Shown here in pieces: positions 17,004 to 25,023 of a stretch of DNA of 64,000 bases (position 1 is its first letter; the number at the start of each line of letters is the position of its first letter). A model generated the notes under the pieces. The model saw only the letters and a program-made list of their open reading frames with translations, was not told the origin of the DNA and did no database searches. The position numbers were made by a program, and so were the translations under genes. The stretch comes from Prosthecobacter debontii. GTDB taxonomy: Bacteria > Verrucomicrobiota > Verrucomicrobiia > Verrucomicrobiales > Verrucomicrobiaceae. Location of the stretch: positions 1 to 64,000 of the forward strand of contig NZ_FUYE01000007.1 in the NCBI RefSeq assembly GCF_900167535.1, read 5' to 3'.

Positions 17004-18227
17004 ATGAAATCGCTTCTTGCCGCTCTACCGATCACCTTGCTTCTGGGCTGTCCGCTCCGTGCCGCTCCAATCGAGTTTACGGTTCAGGGTTCAGAGACCC
17101 CACGGACGAATGCAATTGTCTCCTTTCAGGCCCCTCAGGAGTGGCAAGGCATTCACCTGATTTCCACGCCGGGGAGCTCGGCGCACTCCACGCTCCAAGT
17201 GGATGAAATGGGGAGTGCCGTGATGATTCTGCCTCAAATTGGGTCCAACGAGACCCTGACATTCACGGCGACGAACTCGAACACGCCCCCACCGCCCTCT
17301 CAAATCACAGTCGAGAAGGAAGGAAACGTTCTCCATTTCCGTCGTCGGAACGGGGAGAAAACACACCCCATCCTGGATTATCAAATGGAGGCGGGGGCTG
17401 TTCCTGAAGGTGTCCCCAACGTTTTTGCCCACGGGGCGCATCTTCATCCGGTCTATTCGCCGAGTGGAAGGATCGTCACAGGCAATCATCCAGCCGACCA
17501 TCGCTGGCATCGCGGGATCTGGATGGCCTGGACAAAAACCGAATTCGAAGATCAACACCCTGATTTTTGGAATCAGGGCAAAGGCGAAGGTAAGGAGAAA
17601 GTCAGCGACCGCATCCTGGCTGAAGTGCGCTTTGATTCTCTGGAAAGAAGCTGGAGCGGCCCCGTGCAGGCAGGTTTCGTCAGCCATCACCAGTTTCTGG
17701 ATCACCATGACGGCACTCGGGAGGTCTTGAACGAGACTTGGGAGATGACCGTTTACGATCTCGGCCCAGCTTATGTGGTGGATCTTATCTCCACTCAAAC
17801 CTGTGCGGGGCAGTCCCCACTGCATCTCCCTCAGTATCACTACGGCGGCCTAGGGGTGCGCGGACCCGCCTCGTGGGACCCCGTGGATCAGGTTTCCATG
17901 CTGACCAGCAATGGCGATAACCGGGCCAAGGGTGACTCCACCAAGGCCAAGTGGGTGCGCATGAGTGGCGATGTCGAGGGTCAAGAGACAGGCCTCGCCA
18001 TCTTGATTCATCCCGACAACTTTCGCTTCCCGCAGCCGCTACGACTCAACCCCAAAAATCCCCAACTATGCATTGCGCCGTCTCAGGATGGCGACTGGAG
18101 CATCCAGCCTGGGCAGCCCTATGTTTCCAAGTATCGTTTGATCATCCGCGATGGAGCCTCCGATCCGCTGGCGTTGGAGAAGGACTGGCAATCCTATGCT
18201 CAGCCGCTGAAGGTGACCGTGAAGTGA
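17004..18227 (+). CDS. Secreted DUF6807 (PmoA-like) protein
   Basis: 407 residues with a signal peptide (MKSLLAALPITLLLGCPLRA, cut near 'RAAP'). The mature protein contains the family's landmarks: 'AHLHPVYSPSGRIVTGNHPADHRWHRGIWMAW' (about 147-178, three His close together), 'YGGLGVRG' (about 280) and 'YVSKYRLIIRDG' near the end. DUF6807 proteins were named 'PmoA' by similarity to a methane-oxygenase subunit, but they are soluble exported proteins found in polysaccharide-utilising bacteria, with no proven reaction. The gene is single, 84 bp after the sigma factor. Confidence 0.88.
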   Translation: MKSLLAALPITLLLGCPLRAAPIEFTVQGSETPRTNAIVSFQAPQEWQGIHLISTPGSSAHSTLQVDEMGSAVMILPQIGSNETLTFTATNSNTPPPPSQITVEKEGNVLHFRRRNGEKTHPILDYQMEAGAVPEGVPNVFAHGAHLHPVYSPSGRIVTGNHPADHRWHRGIWMAWTKTEFEDQHPDFWNQGKGEGKEKVSDRILAEVRFDSLERSWSGPVQAGFVSHHQFLDHHDGTREVLNETWEMTVYDLGPAYVVDLISTQTCAGQSPLHLPQYHYGGLGVRGPASWDPVDQVSMLTSNGDNRAKGDSTKAKWVRMSGDVEGQETGLAILIHPDNFRFPQPLRLNPKNPQLCIAPSQDGDWSIQPGQPYVSKYRLIIRDGASDPLALEKDWQSYAQPLKVTVK

Positions 18228-18267
18228 ATGGCAGCAACGGTCGAGGATGCCGATGGTGAAAACACTC

Positions 18268-18291
18268 GTCTGAGGGCGAATGACCTCAGAC
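18268..18291 (+). other. Small hairpin between DUF6807 and eboE-like genes
   Basis: GTCTGAGG (18268-18275) pairs with CCTCAGAC (18284-18291) over an 8-base loop. No T-run follows, so it may be a weak or factor-assisted terminator of 17004-18227 or a leader hairpin for 18327-19502. Confidence 0.4.
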
Positions 18292-18326
18292 CTTGACCCT
18301 TCGCCTCCTCTTGACACCTTAGCCCC

Positions 18327-19502
18327 ATGCTTCTCAACCACGGCATTCATCTCGGCTACTGCACCAACATTCATCGCGGCGAAACGTGGGAAGAGACGTG
18401 GCGTGGGCTGAAGGAATCCACACTGCGCGTCAAAGACCGAGTCAGTGATGGCAAGCCCTATGGCATCGGCCTGCGACTCAGCAACCAAGCCTCCGTTGAG
18501 CTCCTGGTTCCAGGAAAACTGGCGGAGTTTAAAGACTGGCTCGCCGCCAACAATTGCTATGTTTTCACCATCAATGGCTTCCCCTACGGCTCCTTCCACG
18601 GCACCCGGGTGAAGGAACAGGTTTTCCTGCCCGATTGGAGTTCCAAAGAACGCCTGGAATACACCAATCGACTCTTCGATATCCTGGCCCAGCTCTTGCC
18701 TCCCGGCGCTAGTGGCAGTGTCAGCACGCTACCGGGATCTCACAAGACTTTTAAAATCGGCACCGAGGAGATCAACGCCATTTTTGAAAACGTCCGGCTC
18801 TGCCGCGAGCACATTGAGAAAGTCAGCAGCGCGACCGGGCACGACTTGCACCTGGGTTTTGAACCCGAGCCTCTCGGTCTTTTCGAAACCAGTGGCGAAG
18901 TCCTCAAATTTTTTGGCCTCTATTACGACCGCCATCCGCAGGATAAAGACTTCTTCAAATTTATCGGCCTCAACTACGACACCTGCCACCTGGCCATCGA
19001 GTATGAGACACCCAAGCGCGCCCTCTCTCGCATCACGGGGGCAGGCATTCGCCTGAGCAAACTCCACTTCAGTTCTGCACTGAAGCTCAAACCCACCCCT
19101 GAAATGGTGGAAAAACTGCGCGCTTTTGATGAGCCCGTTTATTTCCATCAGGTCATTGCAGACTACGGCCCCACGACTCCGCTGCGTAGGTTCAAGGACC
19201 TTCCAGATGCCCTTCAGTTCGCTCAGACTAACCCCGATCAAGTGGGTGAGGAGTGGCGTGTTCACTTTCACATCCCCCTCCATGCCCAACCAACAGGCGG
19301 ATTCGAAAGCACCCGCGATCATATCGAAGGAGCGATGGATTGGCTCAGCCAAAACCCCACCAAATGCCAACACATCGAAATGGAGACCTACACCTGGGAA
19401 GTCCTCCCCGGCGACCTCCATACCGGCGACGTGGTGGATCAACTGGTCAAGGAATACGAATGGACGTTGGGTGAGATGAAAGAACGCGGATTGGTGGTCT
19501 AG
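18327..19502 (+). CDS. EboE-like metabolite traffic protein (TIM-barrel)
   Basis: 391 residues, start ATG at 18327. The opening 'HGIHLGYCTNIHRGETWEETW', then 'IGLRLSNQASVEL', 'FTINGFPYGSFHG..VKEQVFLPDW' and 'GFEPEPLGLFE', matches EboE, a xylose-isomerase-like TIM-barrel protein encoded in the ebo clusters of cyanobacteria, algae and diverse bacteria. Those clusters are linked to export or traffic of secondary-metabolite precursors (for example scytonemin). No eboA, B, C, D or F partner is in this window, so the gene is an orphan here. Catalysis by this protein has not been shown. Confidence 0.82.
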   Translation: MLLNHGIHLGYCTNIHRGETWEETWRGLKESTLRVKDRVSDGKPYGIGLRLSNQASVELLVPGKLAEFKDWLAANNCYVFTINGFPYGSFHGTRVKEQVFLPDWSSKERLEYTNRLFDILAQLLPPGASGSVSTLPGSHKTFKIGTEEINAIFENVRLCREHIEKVSSATGHDLHLGFEPEPLGLFETSGEVLKFFGLYYDRHPQDKDFFKFIGLNYDTCHLAIEYETPKRALSRITGAGIRLSKLHFSSALKLKPTPEMVEKLRAFDEPVYFHQVIADYGPTTPLRRFKDLPDALQFAQTNPDQVGEEWRVHFHIPLHAQPTGGFESTRDHIEGAMDWLSQNPTKCQHIEMETYTWEVLPGDLHTGDVVDQLVKEYEWTLGEMKERGLVV

Positions 19503-19510
19503 AGAGCGAG

Positions 19511-20467
19511 TCACCTCTCGCTTTCCATCACTCGCGCTTTGGCCAAGACCAATCTGCCTAACAAGGCCGTTCGTCCCAAGTCCACCGGCGGCTGGGCAGT
19601 TTCGGCCAGCCTCGCCAGCTCAAGGTTGAGATGCTGCATCTCCGTCTGTCGGCCGCAGCGCAAATCTTGCAGCGTCGAAATCAAAACGCCTTTCGAACCC
19701 TGGCTGATCGCCAGAAGGCGCTCCATCAAGGCAGCTTCGGTTAAGCCCACACCGCAGCACCGTGCTAACACAAGACATTCACCCACGATCTGCCGCCCCA
19801 TTTCCAAAACTTGGGCATCCCGAGCAAAAACACCATTGTCGGTTTCCAGCAACGGACAGATGGAGTTAAAAACAGCATTCAGGATCGTCTTACTCCAGAT
19901 CTGCTCGAGGATCTTACTCTCGACATGAAAAGGAAAAATCCGCGTATGCAGGGCTGCGACCGTTTCTTCCAGACCCGTGGCAGTCCCCCGGACAAGCCCA
20001 ATGGGCGAGGATGCGACGAAACGAAACAACACCTCCTCTTCAGAGGTCTTCTGACCTGTCCCATACAACACGCACCGATAGATCGCCTCCACATTGAGGG
20101 AAGTCCACACCGCTTCCACACCCAAGCCATTCTGCATAATGACGATCTTCCCGCGAACCTGTTTAGCGCCCAATGCATCCGCGATGGCGGTATTCGAGTG
20201 AGCTTTGGCAGCCACGACGATGAGTCCCTCTAAAACCTCCAGCGCGTCCAATGACATCACCCTTAGTTTGACTTCGTGGCGTCCTTCATGCCCGTCTGTG
20301 AGTGTGACAATCTGCCACTCGGAGGTGGGCGCTGCCTGCTTCCTGGTCCGCACGAGACACACCTCTCTCCCGGCAAGACTCAGGCTGACCGCCAAAGCCA
20401 TGCCCACCGCTCCACCGCCCAAAATATACACTCGCGGATGTTCGTTCGATGGATGGAGCGCACTCAT
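19511..20467 (-). CDS. Ketopantoate reductase family protein (PanE/ApbA-like)
   Basis: 318 residues. The NADP-binding motif 'YILGGGAVGMALAVSL' (about 14-29) opens a Rossmann domain, and 'QNGLGVEAVW' and 'KTILNAVFNSICPLLETDNG' (about 212-231) are the substrate-domain blocks with the catalytic Lys at the start of 'KTILN'. The family reduces 2-dehydropantoate to pantoate for coenzyme A synthesis, but many paralogues act on other 2-oxo acids. It lies convergent with the EboE-like gene (8 bp apart) and has no pantothenate genes nearby. Confidence 0.85.
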   Translation of the reverse strand: MSALHPSNEHPRVYILGGGAVGMALAVSLSLAGREVCLVRTRKQAAPTSEWQIVTLTDGHEGRHEVKLRVMSLDALEVLEGLIVVAAKAHSNTAIADALGAKQVRGKIVIMQNGLGVEAVWTSLNVEAIYRCVLYGTGQKTSEEEVLFRFVASSPIGLVRGTATGLEETVAALHTRIFPFHVESKILEQIWSKTILNAVFNSICPLLETDNGVFARDAQVLEMGRQIVGECLVLARCCGVGLTEAALMERLLAISQGSKGVLISTLQDLRCGRQTEMQHLNLELARLAETAQPPVDLGRTALLGRLVLAKARVMESER

Positions 20468-20648
20468 GATCTCGTTAAATTGGATTTGCTGGAACCAAGC
20501 AGCCTTTGCCTCCTCATTCCAATCAGCTTCGCCAATGACCGTATCAGGAAAACGAATCGCATTGCCTCGTGACTGCGGATGAATGGATGCTTGCCCTCCT
20601 CAGCATCGCTCCTCTATCTTCCTCACCGAGAACTCGAACTGTACTGCC

Positions 20649-21113
20649 ATGAACACCGAACCGCCTCCTTTTGGTGACCCGACTAACATTCAGCGTGAAA
20701 ACGCAGCGGCAGTGCGCAAGGGCTTTGCCATGGGCTGCGGAGGCTGTCTCGCGATCATCTTGGCTGCCATTCTCTTTGGAGCCGGGATCTTTGGCATTGT
20801 CCTTTATGCGATCCGCTCTTCCGATCCGGTGCAGATGACGCTGCAAGCCGCCAATCAGTCGGCCGAGCTGAAAGAAGAGCTCGGAGAGCCCATCACCATG
20901 GGCTGGTTCATGCTCGGAAGCATCAGCACGGAGAATGACCATGGGGTGGCCGATCTCTCACTCAGTCTCGCAGGCCCCGACGGCAATGCCGACGTCCACG
21001 TCCAAGGCGAAAAGAAAGAAGGCACCTGGTACTTCTCCAAAATGGAGGCCATCACCCCCTTGGGCAAACAGGTGGATTTGCGGAAAGAATCTGCCGTGCC
21101 TGCGATCAAGTGA
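20649..21113 (+). CDS. Single-pass membrane protein with Coa1-like domain
   Basis: 154 residues from the ATG at 20649; the extra upstream frame from 20583 is not protein-like. One membrane segment (about 33-57, 'GCLAIILAAILFGAGIFGIVLYAI') is followed by a small outer domain. Its pattern 'LKEELGEPITMGWFMLGSIS' and 'GNADVHVQGEKKEGTWYFSKM' matches the Coa1 (cytochrome oxidase assembly protein 1) fold. In bacteria this domain is widespread and its role is not established. The last 8 bp overlap the end of queC on the other strand. Confidence 0.75.
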   Translation: MNTEPPPFGDPTNIQRENAAAVRKGFAMGCGGCLAIILAAILFGAGIFGIVLYAIRSSDPVQMTLQAANQSAELKEELGEPITMGWFMLGSISTENDHGVADLSLSLAGPDGNADVHVQGEKKEGTWYFSKMEAITPLGKQVDLRKESAVPAIK

Positions 21114-21798
21114 GCGCCACGGGCTGCGGCAGCGGTCCTTCGTTTTGATAAACGGTGGGGTCTGGCACCCCTGCTCTCATAAAGGATTCCCGCCGCTCCA
21201 CACAGGTGCCGCAGACGCCGCATTGCAGATCCTCCCCTTTGTAGCAACTCCAGGTTCTGCCAAAGTCCACTCCCAGCTCATGCCCGAGACGGACGATGTC
21301 TGTTTTGTTCTTATCAATGAAGGGACGCATGAGTTCGGTCCGCGCATAGGTCCCCTCGCGCATGGCATCACCAATCGCCTTCATGAAGGGCTCTCGACAA
21401 TCGGGGTAAATCGCGTGGTCACCTGAGTGCGCGGCGATCACCAGGGCATCCACATTGCGGGATTCCGCAATCCCGCAGGCGATGGCCAGCATGATGCCAT
21501 TGCGGAAAGGGACCACGGTGCGTTTCATATTATCGTCCGCGTAGTGCCCCTCAGGGATGCTGCCGCCGCTTTTCAGCAGGTCAGATTGGAAAAGGTCATT
21601 CACAAATGGCAGCGCTACTGTGTCATGCGGGATGTCGAGTTGCGAGCAATGCCACAAGGCTAAAACGATCTCTTTGTCGTTATGCTTGGAGCCATAATCA
21701 AAGCTCACCGCACCCACCACCTCATGGTGCTGGCGGGCCCAATAGAGCGCAACGGTGGAATCCAGACCGCCGCTGAGGAGGATGATAGCTTTCGACAT
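21106..21798 (-). CDS. queC: 7-cyano-7-deazaguanine (preQ0) synthase
   Basis: 230 residues from the ATG at 21796-21798. The ATP-pyrophosphatase loop 'LLSGGLDSTVALYWA' (7-21) and the C-terminal zinc site 'CYKGEDLQCGVCGTCVERR' (four Cys) are intact. QueC converts 7-carboxy-7-deazaguanine to preQ0 with ATP and ammonia, a step toward queuosine in tRNA. It is the last gene of the helicase-queF-queC set, 76 bp after queF. queD and queE are not in the window. Length and motifs are normal. Confidence 0.96.
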   Translation of the reverse strand: MSKAIILLSGGLDSTVALYWARQHHEVVGAVSFDYGSKHNDKEIVLALWHCSQLDIPHDTVALPFVNDLFQSDLLKSGGSIPEGHYADDNMKRTVVPFRNGIMLAIACGIAESRNVDALVIAAHSGDHAIYPDCREPFMKAIGDAMREGTYARTELMRPFIDKNKTDIVRLGHELGVDFGRTWSCYKGEDLQCGVCGTCVERRESFMRAGVPDPTVYQNEGPLPQPVALT

Positions 21799-21874
21799 AA
21801 ATAGGCAGGTTGGGGAGAACGAATCCAAAAAGACAGCAAGCTTTAGGCCTAACGACCTATTTCCTCGCTTTTCC

Positions 21875-22330
21875 TCAATGGGTGCTCAGGGAGGCCACCG
21901 GCCACTCCAGCGTAGTCTCGGGGTTCGGATAGCGGGCCTCACAGGTGAGTTGGATACCTCCGCGCGAAACGAAACGCCCGCGCACGATCACTTGGCGGGG
22001 CGCACAAGCTTGGACCAAATCGTCCAGGACGCGATTCACGATCACCTCGTTGAACGAGGCGTGGTTGCGGTAGCTGGCGAGATAAAACTTCAGAGATTTG
22101 GTTTCCACGCAGCGCTCATTCGGAATGTAAAGAATCTCCAAATGGGCGGCATCGGGTTGACCCGTCACGGGGCACAGCGAGCTGAAATCCGGGGCACTCA
22201 GGTGGATGGTATAGTTACGGCCAGGGGTGCGGTTAGGGAAAGTCTCCAGAGCGGCTTCGTCGGGAGAGGCAGGTAGCTTGTGCTCAGAACGGCCCAGGAG
22301 GGTGATGTCTGCGGTCAGGGGGTCGGACAT
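21875..22330 (-). CDS. queF: NADPH-dependent preQ0 reductase
   Basis: 151 residues from the ATG at 22328-22330; a longer frame upstream overlaps the helicase end and is not conserved. It is the short (type I, unimodular) QueF: 'FSSLCPVTGQPD' holds the nucleophile C53 and D60, and 'ETKSLKFYLASYRNHASFNE' holds the NADPH/substrate residues of the tunnelling fold. It reduces preQ0 to preQ1. It is 44 bp downstream of the helicase and directly upstream of queC, so the two deazaguanine genes are probably co-transcribed. Confidence 0.96.
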   Translation of the reverse strand: MSDPLTADITLLGRSEHKLPASPDEAALETFPNRTPGRNYTIHLSAPDFSSLCPVTGQPDAAHLEILYIPNERCVETKSLKFYLASYRNHASFNEVIVNRVLDDLVQACAPRQVIVRGRFVSRGGIQLTCEARYPNPETTLEWPVASLSTH

Positions 22331-22374
22331 GGGGTGGCAATGTGCTGGAAACGAGGCTCCTCGCAAGCGCCCAT

Positions 22375-24966
22375 CTATCCCAGCCCCACCTTCTTTTCGT
22401 ATTCCCGCCACAATCGCTCGATCGCCTCCTCGGGATCTTCCAGCATCATTCCCTCCCGAATCTTACTGGCGTAAATGCCGAAGGAGAAAGGACTCACGAC
22501 AGGCACATCCACCAGATGCCAGTCCAGCAACGCTGCTCTCTCCAGGTAGGCCATCGCTCGTGGCAGATCTAAAAAAGTATGGGTGGCCTCTCGGTAGGCC
22601 TGCGTCAGCATGGGATGATCCGGCTCGTGTTCAGAGAGCACTCGAAACAGGATTTCCGTGCTCCATCGCAGTTGCTTGATCTTCCGCTCCTGCCCTGGAC
22701 GGTTGCGCGAGATCATTAGACCAGTTTGCGCCACCCCACGAAAATTCCACTTCACCAGTTCACTCTGCTGAAGTGCCGTCTGCATGCAGGCCTCCGCATC
22801 CTGGGGACTAAACAGCAGCTTCCAGTCTTCCAAACCAAGGTCTTGAAAAGATTTCAGCGCGAGCAGAAAACCGTAATCGTCGATGGTGACCATCGCATTG
22901 CCTCCCACCGCTTCTTTAACGCGCTGAGCGATGATCCGACTCAACGCATCATTGGCACTGCGACCGATGAGCGTATGAAAAAAGAACTGCACCAGATCTG
23001 CCTCTCTTCCCTCTCGGTCATCCACGAACCGCTCGATAAGAAGGCTGTCCTGCGTCGGAATGCGTGAAACACGAAGCTGGTTATGACAATGCTTGACGAT
23101 CGCCTGAGCATTGCTGCTGGAGATTTCGTAACGCTCCACAAGCCAATCCCAGATTTCTTCATCGGCATCGCGACCTAACCTCTCCGCTAAATCTGTCCGC
23201 AGACTGGCGACCTCACGAGCTAAACCCGAGCTCAAGGGCATTTTGTTCGCGTTCCAGGCAGGAACGGTGGGCAACCGACCCACCGCATCCTCCACACGCG
23301 CCTCCGCCACCCCCGTCTCCACCAACCTCACTGTGCGACCCGCCAGGACAAAGATATCTCCGACCTTCAACCCCTTCATGAAGGATTCCTCCACCGATCC
23401 CAGCCGCCGCTTGCCTAACAACACCGTGACCATCCCCTCCGTGTGGATGGTGCCGATGTTCGCCAGATACTCACGCTCGACTCGGCGGCTTGGAATGGCG
23501 AGTTGGTCGCCAATCCACCTGATCTTGCCAAAATTCTCTCGGTACTGTCCCTCCAGCGACCGTCCGCCACCTTCGAGGTAGTTCAAGACACGGTCCAACT
23601 CCTCTTCGGTGAGGTCTCTAAAAGGGTAAGCAGCCCCCACGGTGGTGCATACTTTTTCCCTCGTGTAACCTCCCTCCATGGCCATACCCACCAGGTGCTG
23701 AGCCAACACGTCCAAGGGCTTTTCCAGCACCCGCACCGGGTCCAGCTTGACCGCTCGGGTCATCTCCGCACACACCACGCACTCCATCAGATCATTCACG
23801 TTCGTAGCCACCAAAATGCCGTGACTGGAGGCGTGAATGCTATGCCCGCTTCGGCCAATTCGTTGGAGCGCTCGGCTGATGCCCTTGGGGGTTGAGATCA
23901 TCACCACACAGTCCACACTGCCAATATCAATGCCCATCTCCAGGCTCGTGCTACAAACAACCGCCCGCAGCTCTCCCTGCTTCAGACGATCCTCCACTTC
24001 CAATCGCACATCACGATCCAAGGAGGCATGATGGGCCTCGATCTTTTCAGACAATTTGGGCAGGGCGTTTTTCAGCCGATGCGTGATGCTTTCCGTGGCA
24101 CTGCGTGTATTGCAAAAGATAATGACACTCCGGTTCCGCTCCACAATCTGAGCGATGTCCTGCATCACCCGTTGCGCAGTGTACCCCGCAGGCGGGTAAG
24201 GATCTCTTCGCAATGGCGACATCACCTCCACCCGGCGATTTTTCTCCAATCGTGCTTCGACGATTTCACAAGAATGTCCCTTCCCCACCAGCAACTCAGC
24301 GAGCAATGGCAGTGGTGCCGCTGTCGCTGACAAACCAATGCGGACCAAGCGCCCATCCTGACCGACCCGGCGATTTTCCATTCTCTCCAAACTCAACGTT
24401 AGGTGAGCTCCGCGTTTGTTTTCCGCCAACGCATGCAGTTCATCGACAATGACGAATCGAACCTGTTCGAGCCAAGGAGCCCAAGATGCCTGAGGCAGCA
24501 GAATCGCTAAACTCTCCGGTGTAGTTAGAAGGATGTGCGGAGGCTTACGCTTGAGTTTGGCTCTCTCTGCAGCAGACGTATCCCCGGTTCGTAATCCCAC
24601 ACGAATGACTTCTGTCAGCCCCATCCCTTCCAAGGGAGCCATCAGGTTCTTTTGAATGTCATAAGTCAAAGCCCTCAGGGGGGAGACATAGACTGCATGA
24701 ATACCATCGCTCAACCTGCCGGCCTCATGAGACCTCACGAGGTGATCCAACACCCCGAGGAAACCGGCCAAGGTCTTACCACTCCCCGTGGGAGATGACA
24801 GCAATGCCGACTGACCCGCCAGGATGTGGGGTAAGGTGAGTTCTTGGGCCTCGGTTAGTTTTCCAAATGACTGCGCTATCCACGCCTGCAACCGACCGTG
24901 CAGTGAGGACAATACCGGTGATACCGGTTCAGTCACTGAGGTTCTGGAAGACTTCCGACGTGGCAT
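22375..24966 (-). CDS. Lhr-type / ligase-associated DEXH-box helicase
   Basis: 863 residues, the size of an Lhr core. Motif I 'SSPTGSGKTLAGFL' (about 56-69), motif Ia 'YVSPLRALTYDI', motif II 'DELHALAENKRG', motif III 'GLSATAAPL', then 'IIFCNTRSATE', 'CSTSLEMGIDIGSVD' and 'QRIGRSGH' (motif VI) are all present. A winged-helix and the Lhr-specific C-terminal domain follow. Such helicases move 3'-5' on DNA and act in repair, often next to a nuclease and an ATP-dependent ligase; neither is here. It heads the run leading to queF and queC. No SOS-box-like site was seen upstream. Confidence 0.9.
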   Translation of the reverse strand: MPRRKSSRTSVTEPVSPVLSSLHGRLQAWIAQSFGKLTEAQELTLPHILAGQSALLSSPTGSGKTLAGFLGVLDHLVRSHEAGRLSDGIHAVYVSPLRALTYDIQKNLMAPLEGMGLTEVIRVGLRTGDTSAAERAKLKRKPPHILLTTPESLAILLPQASWAPWLEQVRFVIVDELHALAENKRGAHLTLSLERMENRRVGQDGRLVRIGLSATAAPLPLLAELLVGKGHSCEIVEARLEKNRRVEVMSPLRRDPYPPAGYTAQRVMQDIAQIVERNRSVIIFCNTRSATESITHRLKNALPKLSEKIEAHHASLDRDVRLEVEDRLKQGELRAVVCSTSLEMGIDIGSVDCVVMISTPKGISRALQRIGRSGHSIHASSHGILVATNVNDLMECVVCAEMTRAVKLDPVRVLEKPLDVLAQHLVGMAMEGGYTREKVCTTVGAAYPFRDLTEEELDRVLNYLEGGGRSLEGQYRENFGKIRWIGDQLAIPSRRVEREYLANIGTIHTEGMVTVLLGKRRLGSVEESFMKGLKVGDIFVLAGRTVRLVETGVAEARVEDAVGRLPTVPAWNANKMPLSSGLAREVASLRTDLAERLGRDADEEIWDWLVERYEISSSNAQAIVKHCHNQLRVSRIPTQDSLLIERFVDDREGREADLVQFFFHTLIGRSANDALSRIIAQRVKEAVGGNAMVTIDDYGFLLALKSFQDLGLEDWKLLFSPQDAEACMQTALQQSELVKWNFRGVAQTGLMISRNRPGQERKIKQLRWSTEILFRVLSEHEPDHPMLTQAYREATHTFLDLPRAMAYLERAALLDWHLVDVPVVSPFSFGIYASKIREGMMLEDPEEAIERLWREYEKKVGLG

Positions 24967-25023
24967 GGCGAAGCATACGTCTCAGCCGGGACGCAAGTCC
25001 ATCATGACTACCGTTCAAAAGGA

